A DNA stretch of 64,000 nucleotides from DASYQD01 sp963837455 (GCA_963837455.1 CAWINM010000010.1:744001-808000), one strand, 5' to 3'. Numbered from the stretch's first letter, positions 10,574 through 21,875 are shown. Notes: a model not told the origin generated them from the sequence alone. A program made the numbers and translations.

Positions 10574-13408
10574 TCAGGGCGCCGCCGCGCCTGGCGGCGC
10601 CACCTCGCTGGCCGCTACCACCCGCAGCGCGGGGAACAGCTTGCGCAGCCCGTCCAGGAAGACCTTGGCGTCGCCGGCCACCACCAGGCGCATGCCATCC
10701 GGTGGCAGCTGCTCGGCGGCGAAGGCGCGCACCTGCTCGCCGGTGACCGCCTCGTAGCCCGGCAGGTAGGTCGCCAGCGCCGCCGGCTCGAGGTCCTCGA
10801 CCAGCAGGGCGCCGAGCCCGCGGACCAGCCCCTCCGTGGTCTCCAGCTGGCGGCCGAACCCGCCCGCCAGGGCCGCCTTGCGCGGCGCCAGCTCGTCGCT
10901 CGCGGGCGCGCTGCTACCCAGCTGCGCGAGGAGGTCGAGCATCACCGTGGCGACCTCCGTCGCCGACTCGTTCTTGGTCTGCGCGGAGGCGGCGAAGTAG
11001 CCGTCGAGGCGAAGGGGTTCGAGACTGCTGCCGGCGCCGTAGGAGAGGCCACGCTGGATGCGCACCTCGGCGTTGAGGCGTGACGAGTAGCCGCCGCCGA
11101 AGACCGAGTTGAGCACCCGCGAGGTGAAGTAGCGAGGGTCGCGGCGCGGGATCGTCCGCGCGGCGACCACCACCGCGGCCTGCCCGGCATGGGGGAGGTC
11201 CACGACCACCACCGAGAGCGGCTGCGGCGGGGCGGCGGCACTTCGTGCCGGGGCCTTCGCCGGCGGGGCGGCCGCGGTGGGTCCGCCGGTGGCGGGCGCG
11301 GCGATCGTCGCGGCCGGTGCCGCCGCCGGAGGCGCCCACCCCCCGAACGCCTCCTCGGCGAGCGCGAAGGATCGCTCGGTGGGGAGCGCGCCGGCGATCA
11401 CCAGCACGGCCTGGTCGGGCCGGAACGCCCGCGCGTGGAACGCCGCCAGGTCCTCGCGACGGATCGCCGACAGCGACTGCGGGGTACCGCCGCTCGCATG
11501 GCCGTACGGCTCCTGACCGAACACTTCGCGGCGCGCCTGCAGGAAGGCGAGGGTCGCCGGCTGCTCGAGCGAAACGGTCACCTCGTCGACGCGTTCCTGG
11601 CGCAGCCGCTCCACCTCTTCCGGGGCGAAGGCCGGGTGCTCGACCACGTCGGCGAGCAGCCCGAGCGCCGGGGCGAGCTCGGGGACCATCACGCTGACCG
11701 TCGCCGACGAGCCATCCCAGTCGGCCCCGCTGTCGAGGCTGCCGCCGAGCGACTCGACCTCGGTGGCGATCTCGGTCGCCGAGCGCGACTGGGTTCCGCG
11801 CTGGAGCAGCCGTGCCGTCAAGTCGGCAAGCCCCGCCTCGGCCGGCGGGTCGGCGGCGGCGCCGCTGCGCACGAGCAGCCGCGCGGTGGCGAGCGGCACG
11901 CCCGGCTTGTCGACCACCACCACGCGCAACCCGTTGGCGAGGGTGCGCTCCGCCGGCACCGGCAGCTGCGTGGCGGCGGCAGGTCCGGGCGGTGGCGGCT
12001 GCTGGGGGGCGCCGGCCGGGGCGGCCGCGGTCTCCGACGCGGGCTGCGCGGCGTCGGCGAGGTAGTCGATGACGAGGCGGTTCTCGGCTCCGAACCACCG
12101 TCGCGCGTAAGCCTGCACGTCGCTCGCCTGCACGGCTTCGAGCCGCTCGACGAGGCGATTCGCCTCCTCCGCGTCTCCCTGCATGACCGCCGCCTCCCCG
12201 ATCACCTCGGCCTTGCCAGCGGCGGTCTCCAGCTGCTCGAGCTGCTGGGTGACGAGCTGCCGCTTGACCTTGGCGAGCTCCGCCGCCCCCGCCGGCTCGG
12301 TACGTAGCTTGTCCGTCTCCGCTTCGAGGGCGTGCTCGACGGCATCGGGCGACTTGCCGCTGGCGGCGATGCCCACCAGGGTGAAGGTCCCGGCGTCGCT
12401 GTCGAGACTGGTGTAGGCGAACGCCTGCGAGGCGACGCGCTGCGCGTAGACGAGAGACTGCTGCAGGCGCGACGAGGTCCCCTCGCTGAGCAGCGCCTCG
12501 GTCACCCGTGCCACCGGTGCCTCGGGGCTCGCCGCCGGCGGCACCAGAAAGCTCACCGCCACCGCCGGCAGCGGGACGTTGGGCCGGTAGCGCACCTCCC
12601 GCCGTTCCTGCTGCCGCGGCGGCTCCTTGACGTCGACGCGCGGCAGCGGCAGCTCGGGCCGCGGGATGGGCGCGAAGTAGCGATCGACCCAGCCGTCGAG
12701 CTGCGCCGGTTGGAAGTCGCCCACCACCACCAGCACGGCGTCGTCGGGGCGGTAGAAGGTGCGATGGAACTGCTGGACGTCGGCGAGCGTGGCGGCATCG
12801 AGGTCGGCGAGCGAGCCGATGCCGGGGCGCCGGTAGGGGTGGACGCGGAAGGAGCTTTGCGGCAGGTAGATGAAATACAGAGCGCCATAAGGCGAGGCAT
12901 CGACGCGTTGCCGGTACTCCTCCTTGACCACGTCGCGCTCGGAGCCGAAGGCGGCCTCATCGACCTGCAGGGTGGCCAGGCGATCGGCCTCGGCCCACAG
13001 GAGCGTCTGCAAGTAGCGCGAGGGGACCACCTCGTAGTAGAGGGTGACGTCGCTGCGCGTGGTGGCGTTGTTGTAGCCGCCGACGTCCTCGGTGAGGCGG
13101 TCGAACATCTCCGACGGCATGTTTGCCGTGCGTTTGAACATCATGTGCTCGAAGAGGTGGGCGAAGCCGCTGCGCCCGGGAGGGTCGTCCTTGGAGCCCA
13201 CCCGATACCAGACCTGGATCGCCACCGTGGGGCTGGCGTGGTCCTCGACGCTGTACACCTCGAGGCCATTGGCGAGAGCGCGATGGCGAATGGCGAGGTG
13301 GGGCACGGCGGCGGCGACCGCGGGACGGGGCGCCGCTGCGACCGCCGCGAGCGCTGCGAGCGCTGCGAAGAGGAGTGCGGCGAGCGGGAACGTGCGTGCT
13401 GGTGGCAT
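10574..13408 (-). CDS. Secreted M16 family zinc peptidase, fused two-unit form
   Basis: The protein has 944 residues. A signal peptide (residues 1-33) sends it to the periplasm or outside. The first pitrilysin unit carries the zinc motif HLFEH (84-88) and a downstream glutamate segment (RDVVKEEYRQR). The second unit, starting near residue 480 after a Pro/Ala linker, lacks HXXEH and is the usual inactive partner; its substrate-binding R/Y motif region is near SYGAG. The fusion thus encodes both halves of what is often a heterodimer (PqqL/Mpp-like). The ATG at 13408 has GGAGG 7 nt upstream. The substrate is unknown, probably peptides. Confidence 0.9.
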   Translation of the reverse strand: MPPARTFPLAALLFAALAALAAVAAAPRPAVAAAVPHLAIRHRALANGLEVYSVEDHASPTVAIQVWYRVGSKDDPPGRSGFAHLFEHMMFKRTANMPSEMFDRLTEDVGGYNNATTRSDVTLYYEVVPSRYLQTLLWAEADRLATLQVDEAAFGSERDVVKEEYRQRVDASPYGALYFIYLPQSSFRVHPYRRPGIGSLADLDAATLADVQQFHRTFYRPDDAVLVVVGDFQPAQLDGWVDRYFAPIPRPELPLPRVDVKEPPRQQERREVRYRPNVPLPAVAVSFLVPPAASPEAPVARVTEALLSEGTSSRLQQSLVYAQRVASQAFAYTSLDSDAGTFTLVGIAASGKSPDAVEHALEAETDKLRTEPAGAAELAKVKRQLVTQQLEQLETAAGKAEVIGEAAVMQGDAEEANRLVERLEAVQASDVQAYARRWFGAENRLVIDYLADAAQPASETAAAPAGAPQQPPPPGPAAATQLPVPAERTLANGLRVVVVDKPGVPLATARLLVRSGAAADPPAEAGLADLTARLLQRGTQSRSATEIATEVESLGGSLDSGADWDGSSATVSVMVPELAPALGLLADVVEHPAFAPEEVERLRQERVDEVTVSLEQPATLAFLQARREVFGQEPYGHASGGTPQSLSAIRREDLAAFHARAFRPDQAVLVIAGALPTERSFALAEEAFGGWAPPAAAPAATIAAPATGGPTAAAPPAKAPARSAAAPPQPLSVVVVDLPHAGQAAVVVAARTIPRRDPRYFTSRVLNSVFGGGYSSRLNAEVRIQRGLSYGAGSSLEPLRLDGYFAASAQTKNESATEVATVMLDLLAQLGSSAPASDELAPRKAALAGGFGRQLETTEGLVRGLGALLVEDLEPAALATYLPGYEAVTGEQVRAFAAEQLPPDGMRLVVAGDAKVFLDGLRKLFPALRVVAASEVAPPGAAAP
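10578..10601. terminator. GC-rich hairpin between convergent genes
   Basis: GGCGCCGCC, a six-base loop and GGCGGCGCC form a perfect 9-bp stem that overlaps the 3' end of the M16 gene and lies 15 bp after the helicase stop. No T run follows, so it would at best be a weak bidirectional terminator or RNA 3'-end stabiliser. Confidence 0.3.
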
Positions 13409-13489
13409 CGACGGGTCCTCCCCGGGTCGTCCGTGCGCGAGCCCGGCGACTCTAGCGCGTCGCGACAGGGAGCGCCCGCCTGTGGCGGC

Positions 13490-14821
13490 CTACTGATCCT
13501 CGAGATGCTGCTCGACGAGGGACATCGCCTGGTCGGGCGACAGCGTCGGCCCGACCGCGATGCTGCGCAGCGGCTCCCAACCCGCCGGGTTGGTCTCGCG
13601 GTAGTGCACTGCGTCCGGCACGCTCCAGGCGATCGAGGCCTCCTGGGCCCGCGGCGAGAGGAATAGCCTCATGTCGTTGTCGGGCAGCGACGGCAGCGCC
13701 CGCCGCGACACCCAGCGCAGGTCGAGCGCCCGGCTGGTGCCGTCGGCGTCGGCGGCGGCGAGCTCGACGATGTGCGGGGTGCCGGAGCTCGACCCCTGCT
13801 GCAGGGTGATGCCGGTGCCGAGCAGCTGCGCCCAGGCGCCGTTGACGACGGTGTGCAGATCTGCCTCGGCATCGCCGGCGGCGAGGTCCTGGAGGAAGCC
13901 GGTGCTGAGGAAATCCGCCACCAGCGGGTGCAGCACGTGACGCCCGAAGTCGATGATCACCGCGCGGGCCAGGTCGGCGAGCGCCGCCGGCCCGAGGCCA
14001 GGGTTCTGGCGTCCGAAGTCGATGATCACCGCTCGCGCCTCGTCGGCAAAGCAGAGCAGGTCGCCGTCGATGGGGCGGAGCTCGAGGGTGACGAGCTCGT
14101 CGCGCTCGCTGTCGACGAAGGCGAGGCCGACGTTCTCGGTGTCGTGACCGCGCCGCGCCACGGGCCTCTGCAGCAGCGCAAGGGAAACGGCACCGGCGTT
14201 GGACAGGGACGGGGCGTCCCCCGCCAGCAGCCGCAGGTCGAACACCTGCTCGCCAGGTGTCACCGCATCGCCCTCGATGGTGACGGCGGTGTAGAGCAGC
14301 CGCTTGCCGGCGGCGCCGTCGTCGAACCAGACCAGGTGCAGCACGGTGCGCTTGGCCGCGACCTCGACGCCCTCGGCGTCGAGTCGCTGGTAGGTCACGG
14401 TCGAGACCGTCAGCTGCGGGTTGCTCTTGCTGCTGGCGGGGTCGCCAGCCAGCTCGACGGTGGGCTGCCAGCCGTCGGCGGCATAGCCGGCCAGGTGGAA
14501 GACTCCACCCTGCAGCCAGAGGGTGTAGACGCGGCCGCCGGCGGCATCGAAGGCGATCGCCGGCAGCTGCTCGTTCTCGGGACCATCGGTGCCCGGTACC
14601 AGCAGGCGCTCGAGGTGCCCATCGCGCTGCACGTCGAGGGCGAGCACCGGAAAGGCCCCGGCACCCGCGGGCGCCTGGGGCCCGAAGAGCGCGGCATAGG
14701 AGCCCTGCTGAACGGTGTAGACCTCGCCGGCGGAGCCCAGCAGGGTGTGGTTGTACTCGGCTCGCGCAGCGGCGACGAGCAGCAGGGAGACAGTGACGGT
14801 GAGCAGAAGCGCGCGTCGCAT
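13490..14821 (-). CDS. Secreted protein of unknown function, third gene of the XRE/TPR operon
   Basis: The protein has 443 residues. A clear signal peptide (1-21, cleavage after ARA) is followed by a beta-rich body without a domain I can name. The stretch ARAVIIDFGR occurs twice, about 25 residues apart (around residues 266-300), as a short internal duplication also visible in the DNA near 13945 and 14015. The gene starts 3 nt after the stop of the TPR gene and is surely co-transcribed with it. It may be the product that the XRE/TPR pair controls or senses; that is inference only. It ends with TAG, showing that TAG is an ordinary stop here. Confidence 0.7.
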   Translation of the reverse strand: MRRALLLTVTVSLLLVAAARAEYNHTLLGSAGEVYTVQQGSYAALFGPQAPAGAGAFPVLALDVQRDGHLERLLVPGTDGPENEQLPAIAFDAAGGRVYTLWLQGGVFHLAGYAADGWQPTVELAGDPASSKSNPQLTVSTVTYQRLDAEGVEVAAKRTVLHLVWFDDGAAGKRLLYTAVTIEGDAVTPGEQVFDLRLLAGDAPSLSNAGAVSLALLQRPVARRGHDTENVGLAFVDSERDELVTLELRPIDGDLLCFADEARAVIIDFGRQNPGLGPAALADLARAVIIDFGRHVLHPLVADFLSTGFLQDLAAGDAEADLHTVVNGAWAQLLGTGITLQQGSSSGTPHIVELAAADADGTSRALDLRWVSRRALPSLPDNDMRLFLSPRAQEASIAWSVPDAVHYRETNPAGWEPLRSIAVGPTLSPDQAMSLVEQHLEDQ

Positions 14822-14824
14822 GAC

Positions 14825-15733
14825 TCAGGCTCGCAGGTTGATCAGCTTGCGGATGTCGACGCTGAGCAGGAACTCGGGCAGATGCGCCTGCGCCGGATAG
14901 AAACGGCGTTGCAGCTCGTGGAACCAGGCGTAGGCGCGGCTCTCGGCGCCGGCGAGCACCGCCGCCTCGCCGAGCAGGTAGAGGCCGTTCTTGATCCAGT
15001 CGCTCTCGCCGATGGTCTCCGCCAGGGCGAGGCCGCGTCGGCCATGGCGCTCGGCACTCTCGTAGCGCGCGAGCTCGAGGTGACCGTAGCAGAGGTCGAT
15101 GTGGGCGATCATCGCCAGCTGGGGCCAACGGTGGCGGATCGCCGTCCGCAGGCAGCGATGGAGGAAGCGCATGCCGCTCTGGTAGCGACCGAGCACGATC
15201 TCGCAATACCCGAGGTTGGCGAGATAGGTCAGCTGCCGCTTGTCGTCCACTTGCGGGAGCAGGCGCAGCGCCTCGCCATAGGTCGTGGCAGCCTCCTCGA
15301 AGTGGCTGTCCGCGAGCAGCAGGTTGGCCATCTGGTTGACGGCCGCCGCCACCAGGTCGTGGCGGCCGAGCATCTCTGCCCGCTGGCGGGCGATGCGGGC
15401 ATAGAACACGCCCCTGCTGTGCTCCCGTCGCAGCTCGTGGGCGCGGGCGAGGTTGTTGGCCGCTACGAAGCCATTGAGGAGCGACCTGTTGCGAAGCACC
15501 ACCGCGCACAGGCGGGGGATGAATTCCTCACCGCCGCCGAGCGCGAAGGCCACCGCCGCCTGCGCGCAGAGAACGCGCTCGGCGAGCTCCTCGTCGCCTG
15601 CTCCAGAAGATGCCGCGAGGGCGGCTTCCAGGTGTGTGCTGGAGAGTGCGAGATCGCCGCGATCCTTGGCCGCTTCCGCCAGCCGCCACTCGCGCTCGAA
15701 GTCTGCCGAGGCGGTCAGGTCGTCGTCGCTCAC
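14825..15733 (-). CDS. TPR-repeat protein, cytoplasmic, coupled to the XRE gene
   Basis: The protein has 302 residues, no signal peptide and helical tandem repeats throughout (e.g. AATTYGEALRLLP, YESAERHGRRGLALAE), typical of TPR superhelices that bind peptides or proteins. The GTG at 15733 has GGGGAGGG upstream, and its first bases overlap the TGA of the XRE gene by 4 nt, which implies translational coupling. A TPR protein encoded beside a DNA-binding XRE protein recalls RRNPP regulators split into two chains. No ligand or enzymatic motif can be seen. Confidence 0.75.
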   Translation of the reverse strand: MSDDDLTASADFEREWRLAEAAKDRGDLALSSTHLEAALAASSGAGDEELAERVLCAQAAVAFALGGGEEFIPRLCAVVLRNRSLLNGFVAANNLARAHELRREHSRGVFYARIARQRAEMLGRHDLVAAAVNQMANLLLADSHFEEAATTYGEALRLLPQVDDKRQLTYLANLGYCEIVLGRYQSGMRFLHRCLRTAIRHRWPQLAMIAHIDLCYGHLELARYESAERHGRRGLALAETIGESDWIKNGLYLLGEAAVLAGAESRAYAWFHELQRRFYPAQAHLPEFLLSVDIRKLINLRA

Positions 15734-16011
15734 CGTCCCTCCCCTGCCGGCGATACGGCCAGCTCGGCGAAGAATGCCTCGCCGCTCACTTTCAAGGCTC
15801 CGAGGATGCGGAACAAGACGTCGAGGCTGGCGCGGTACTCCCCCTTCTCCAGGCGGGCCAAGTCCCCCTGCTGGATACCGGTCGCGTCGGCGAGCTCGGC
15901 GAGGGACAACCGCCGGTCCTTGCGCAGCCGGCGGATGCGCCGGCCGACGAGCTGGACGGGCCGGTTCTGGGCCGTTTCCGTGCGCAAGGCGTGACCATGT
16001 TGCGAAACCAT
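15730..16011 (-). CDS. XRE-family helix-turn-helix regulator
   Basis: The protein has 93 residues. After about 20 residues comes a canonical Cro/C1 HTH (VGRRIRRLRKDRRLSLAELA, then TGIQQGDLARLEKGEY). A short C-terminal helix follows that could dimerise or bind the TPR partner. The ATG at 16011 has no ribosome-binding site but a strong promoter ends 12 nt upstream, so the mRNA would be almost leaderless. First gene of a three-gene operon (XRE, TPR, secreted protein). It probably binds its own promoter. Confidence 0.8.
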   Translation of the reverse strand: MVSQHGHALRTETAQNRPVQLVGRRIRRLRKDRRLSLAELADATGIQQGDLARLEKGEYRASLDVLFRILGALKVSGEAFFAELAVSPAGEGR

Positions 16012-16023
16012 AGGGCTGGCGCG

Positions 16024-16052
16024 AGTATACGGGCACGTCGGGGTGGGGTCAA
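16024..16052 (-). promoter_or_regulatory. Strong sigma70-type promoter of the XRE/TPR operon
   Basis: Minus strand: TTGACC (16052-16047), spacer of exactly 17 bp, TATACT (16029-16024). It is the best promoter match in the window. The start site would fall near 16017, leaving a 5' leader of only about 6 nt before ATG 16011. The -35 overlaps the stop codon of the coding remnant at 16049-16200. Confidence 0.7.
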
Positions 16053-16200
16053 CGAGCTGACACCCGAGCCAAGACCCGAGTCCACTTCGCCAGCGCCCCG
16101 CCGAGGATCTGGTCGAAGAGGTGGTTGTCCAAGTTGGGCGCGAAGCGCACGACGGCGAGGCCACCGCTGCCATAGGAGCAGGAGACCGGTGACACGCGCC
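16049..16200 (-). pseudogene. Orphan 3' coding remnant
   Basis: On the minus strand a frame ending in TGA at 16051-16049 has strong GC3 bias for about 40 codons (for example FAPNLDNHLFDQILGGALAK) but becomes non-coding-like upstream of about 16200 and has no plausible start. It looks like the tail of a lost gene. The parent family is not recognised. Confidence 0.35.
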
Positions 16201-16268
16201 TCGACGGCGACGCAAGCGAGGCGGTCACGAGGCGGTGTGAGCCCGCCGCGCGGCGCTCGCCAGGAGGG

Positions 16269-17507
16269 TCAGAAGCCCGCGACCAGCTCAGGGTACGATC
16301 CTTTGGGCGACGATCCGGCCGCCGCTCCCTCGAGGTGGACGTCGAGGAAGCGGCGCACCGTCTCGCGGGTGATGGCCAGGCCCCGCAGCGGATCGAGTCG
16401 CAGCACGCCGGCCAGTCGGAGCAGCCACACCAGCACCGGAGGGCGGATGAGCAGCTGATCGCTGAATGTGAAGTGATTGGCGCCGCGAATGGTCAGCAGG
16501 GCCCGGCTGTTTGCCGGCAGCCGCGCGTAGAGCGAACGCAGGTTGGCCCTGATCAGGCGCCCCTGGGGATCCGACTCGCCGCGATGGTCGCTCAACAGAA
16601 TGAGGACCGGTTGGTGGAGCCCCTCCTGAACGACGCTGCCCCACAACGCGCCATCGAGATCGACGGCGGCGCGGCAGCGGGCGTCGTCGTGGCAGAACTG
16701 CAGCGCCGTCGCCCCGCCCAGGGAGTGGCCCACCACGCCGAGCCGTCGCAGGTCGAGACGGCCGCGAAAGCGGCCGCCGGTCCCCGCGTTCAGCTGCTCC
16801 AGCCGATCGACGACGAAGCCGACGTCCTCGCTCCACGCTGCGGCCAGCCTTTCGGCCAGCTTCACCTGCGCCTCGCCGCTCAGCGTCTCGGGGTTGTAGG
16901 CGGCCGGTCTGGTGACGACCCGGCCGTCGGGGAAGACGACCGAACCCGTCCGGTACGGGGCGTCGAAACCGACCACGACGTAGCCGTGGCTGGCGAGGTC
17001 CTCCGCCAGGGTGGTGAAGCTGATCGTCCACGCTCCACCCCCGGGTCGCAGGATCACCAGCGGGTAGCGGAGCCGTGCGCCGGCGATCGCCGCGTCGACC
17101 ACGCTGTGGGGGTGCACCCGGGCAAGGTCACGAGTGAGGAGCGTGCCCATCGTCCTGCCCAGCAGCGAATCCCGCTGCCTTTCCAGCGCGCGCCGCCAGT
17201 CTTCCGGCAAGTAGCTCGCGGGCACTGCCTTCGCGGTGGCGGTGGCGGGATACCAGATCCACACCACGAGCTCGCGCCTGGCACCGGGAGAGGGGGCGAA
17301 CGGATCGACATGCGCCTCGTCGATCCACGCATCGGTGAGGCGGCCGACCGCGAAGGGCCCCGTCGGGGTGGGCAGGGTGACGGCGCTGTAGTGACCTGCC
17401 CAGAGCAGGACGAGCAGGAGACCGACGGCCCCCGCTACCAGGGCAGCGAACGCCATCGCGATCTTCAGGAGTCGACGGAGAGTCGGGCCTGGACGAAGCG
17501 CCTTCAT
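16269..17507 (-). CDS. Alpha/beta hydrolase, PAF-acetylhydrolase-like, membrane-anchored
   Basis: The protein has 412 residues. A TM anchor or uncleaved signal (about 14-38) precedes an extracytoplasmic hydrolase. The nucleophile elbow GHSLGG puts Ser at about 262; Asp lies in DLDGALWG (about 283-285) and His in ANHFTF (about 345). This is the order and spacing of platelet-activating-factor acetylhydrolase-like lipases. The ATG at 17507 has GGGAG 6 nt upstream. The substrate is unknown; short-chain or oxidised phospholipid esters are typical of the family. The gene stands alone, between the XRE operon and clpB. Confidence 0.8.
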   Translation of the reverse strand: MKALRPGPTLRRLLKIAMAFAALVAGAVGLLLVLLWAGHYSAVTLPTPTGPFAVGRLTDAWIDEAHVDPFAPSPGARRELVVWIWYPATATAKAVPASYLPEDWRRALERQRDSLLGRTMGTLLTRDLARVHPHSVVDAAIAGARLRYPLVILRPGGGAWTISFTTLAEDLASHGYVVVGFDAPYRTGSVVFPDGRVVTRPAAYNPETLSGEAQVKLAERLAAAWSEDVGFVVDRLEQLNAGTGGRFRGRLDLRRLGVVGHSLGGATALQFCHDDARCRAAVDLDGALWGSVVQEGLHQPVLILLSDHRGESDPQGRLIRANLRSLYARLPANSRALLTIRGANHFTFSDQLLIRPPVLVWLLRLAGVLRLDPLRGLAITRETVRRFLDVHLEGAAAGSSPKGSYPELVAGF

Positions 17508-17712
17508 GCGGTCTCCCTTGACGGAACCGAGGTCGTGACGGGCTGGCAGCCTGCGGCATCCTGGCGCCGGAAGAACGAGTGGCGTCTCACAGAAAGGTGA
17601 GCGAGCAGTGAGCGAGGACCGCGAGGGATGGGGCCGCCCCAACGCGCGGCGGCGCGGCGGAGTCCGTCGGCCGCGGCTCCGCAGGTCGAGACGGCGGCGG
17701 CCGTCCGTCGTC

Positions 17713-20366
<2,654 letters not shown>

Positions 20367-20407
20367 GACAGATCAACCTTTCATCCGGAGTCTCGTTTGC
20401 AAGCGGC

Positions 20408-21397
20408 TCACCGCCGGGGGTTGAAGGTGGAAACCTTCGCCAGCTCCTCGAACAGCTCGCGCTCGCGCTCGGAGAGCTGGGTCGGCACCACTACCTCGAG
20501 CTCGGCGAAGAGGTCCCCCTTCCCCCCTTTGGCCTGCGGGTAGCCGTAGCCGCGCAGGCGGATCTTGCGACCGGCTGGCGAGCCGGCCGGGATGCGCACC
20601 GTCACCAGACCCTCGAGCGTCTCGAGCTGGGCGGTACCCCCGAGGGCCGCCTCCCAGGGAGTGATCGGCACCGTGGTGTGCAGGTCGCTGCCCTCGAGTC
20701 GGAAGCGCGAGTGGGGGAGCACGTCGACGTGCAGGTAGAGGTCTCCCGGCGGCCCGCCGCCGCTGCCCGCGCCTCCTTTGGCCGCGAGCCGGATCTTCTG
20801 CCCCGGCCGGATGCCGCGCGGGATCTTTACGCGCACGGTCTGCTGGCTGCCGTTCTGTGGGTCGGTGAGGGTGATGGCGCGCTCGCCACCCTGGGCCGCT
20901 TCTTCGAGGGTGAGCTGGATGGCCGCTTCCTGGTCGCCGCCACGGCGCGCCCAGTCGGCGCGGTAGCCGGCGCCGCCACGCGGCCCGCCCTCGGCGCCCG
21001 CTTGGCCAAATCGCTGCCCGAACAGCGCCTCGAAGAAGTCGGAGAAACCGCTGCCGCCGCCGCCGAAGCCGCCGCCGGGGCCACCGAAATCGAACTCGAC
21101 GCGACCTCCGGGGCCGCCGCCGAAGATCACCTGCTCCCAACCCGGGGGCGGCTGGCCGCCGCGTTCGGTTCCTGCCTGCTTCCAGGCCTGGCCGAACTGG
21201 TCGTACTTCTTGCGCTTGTCCTCGTCTTTGAGGACCTCGTAGGCCTCGGTGATGTCCTTGAAGCGGTCCTCGGCCCCCGCCTCCTTGGAGATGTCCGGGT
21301 GGTGCTTGCGCGCCAGCTTGCGGTAGGCGCGTTGGATCTCCTGCTGGGTGGCTGAGCGCTCGACGCCCAGCGTCTTGTAGTAGTCCTTGTACTCCAC
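20408..21397 (-). CDS. cbpA: CbpA-like DnaJ-family co-chaperone
   Basis: The protein has 329 residues. It has an N-terminal J domain (YYKTLGVERSATQQEIQRAY with HPD in KHHPDISKE), a Gly/Phe-rich linker (about 95-150) and two DnaJ C-terminal substrate-binding domains, without the zinc-finger Cys repeats of classical DnaJ, hence the CbpA/DjlA-like class. It stimulates DnaK. The GTG at 21397 is preferred to the ATG 10 codons upstream because GGAGGG lies 5 nt before it. It is directly upstream of clpB. The frame is intact. Confidence 0.88.
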   Translation of the reverse strand: MEYKDYYKTLGVERSATQQEIQRAYRKLARKHHPDISKEAGAEDRFKDITEAYEVLKDEDKRKKYDQFGQAWKQAGTERGGQPPPGWEQVIFGGGPGGRVEFDFGGPGGGFGGGGSGFSDFFEALFGQRFGQAGAEGGPRGGAGYRADWARRGGDQEAAIQLTLEEAAQGGERAITLTDPQNGSQQTVRVKIPRGIRPGQKIRLAAKGGAGSGGGPPGDLYLHVDVLPHSRFRLEGSDLHTTVPITPWEAALGGTAQLETLEGLVTVRIPAGSPAGRKIRLRGYGYPQAKGGKGDLFAELEVVVPTQLSERERELFEELAKVSTFNPRR

Positions 21398-21442
21398 CCG
21401 ATCCCTCCAGGCTCGTCCCCCGCCCATTCAGGCAGGATCTGA

Positions 21443-21471
21443 GTGTTACCACCTCACATTTTAGCGCACAA
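21443..21471 (-). promoter_or_regulatory. Candidate promoter of cbpA-clpB
   Basis: Minus strand TTGTGC (21471-21466), 17-bp spacer, TAACAC (21448-21443); a second possible -10 is TAAAAT at 21463-21458. I looked for a CIRCE or heat-shock sigma element here and saw no convincing one. Confidence 0.35.
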
Positions 21472-21496
21472 TCTGCCGCGCCGGATGACCGCGGCC

Positions 21497-21534
21497 AAAA
21501 AACGAAGAGGGCGCCCGACGGGGCGCCCTCTTCG
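21497..21534 (-). terminator. Rho-independent terminator of the ferredoxin gene
   Basis: A perfect 14-bp GC-rich stem (21503-21516 with 21521-21534, 4-nt loop) is followed on the minus strand by six T (21502-21497). It lies 25 bp after the ferredoxin stop. This is the cleanest intrinsic terminator in the window. Confidence 0.88.
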
Positions 21535-21558
21535 CACCGCACCGGTGTGCCGCACCCG

Positions 21559-21813
21559 TTACGGCGGTGTTAGGCCGAAGTGCTCGTAGTTCTTGGCGAT
21601 GAAGGCCTTCCACTCGTCGGGCGTCTCTTCCTCGGGGAAGATGGCGTTGACCGGGCAGGCGTCGACGCAGAGACCGCAGTCGATGCACTCCTCGGGGTGG
21701 ATGTACAGAATCTCCCACTCCTCGTCCTTGCCATAGATGCAATCGACAGGGCAGACGTCGACGCACGACTTGTCTTTGACGCCGACGCAAGGCTCCGCGA
21801 TGATGTGGGTCAT
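21559..21813 (-). CDS. fdxA: 7Fe-8S (FdxA-type) ferredoxin
   Basis: The protein has 84 residues. It is a small soluble electron carrier. Cysteines are at 9, 17, 21, 25 and 43, 46, 49, 53, in the patterns CX7CX3CP and CX2CX2CX3CP that mark the [3Fe-4S]/[4Fe-4S] seven-iron ferredoxins (AEPCVGVKDKSC and CIDCGLCVDACPV). The C-terminal tail (DEWKAFIAKNYEHF) is also typical. It has its own TATAAT promoter and a strong terminator, so it is monocistronic. Its redox partner is not apparent from the neighbours. Confidence 0.93.
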   Translation of the reverse strand: MTHIIAEPCVGVKDKSCVDVCPVDCIYGKDEEWEILYIHPEECIDCGLCVDACPVNAIFPEEETPDEWKAFIAKNYEHFGLTPP

Positions 21814-21848
21814 GCCTTTGGCATCTCCTCTGACCGTTCGGTGCGCCG

Positions 21849-21854
21849 ATTATA
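21849..21854 (-). promoter_or_regulatory. -10 box of the ferredoxin gene
   Basis: A perfect TATAAT on the minus strand, 36 nt before ATG 21813, in the gap after hemL. The -35 region is weak. Confidence 0.5.
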
Positions 21855-21875
21855 GGAAGGGATCGCGGCGCCGCG

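Noticed and set aside
21400..21480. CIRCE or heat-shock sigma element before cbpA-clpB
   Set aside because: No TTAGCACTC-N9-GAGTGCTAA or sigma32-like match; the partial similarity of GAGTGTTA is insufficient.
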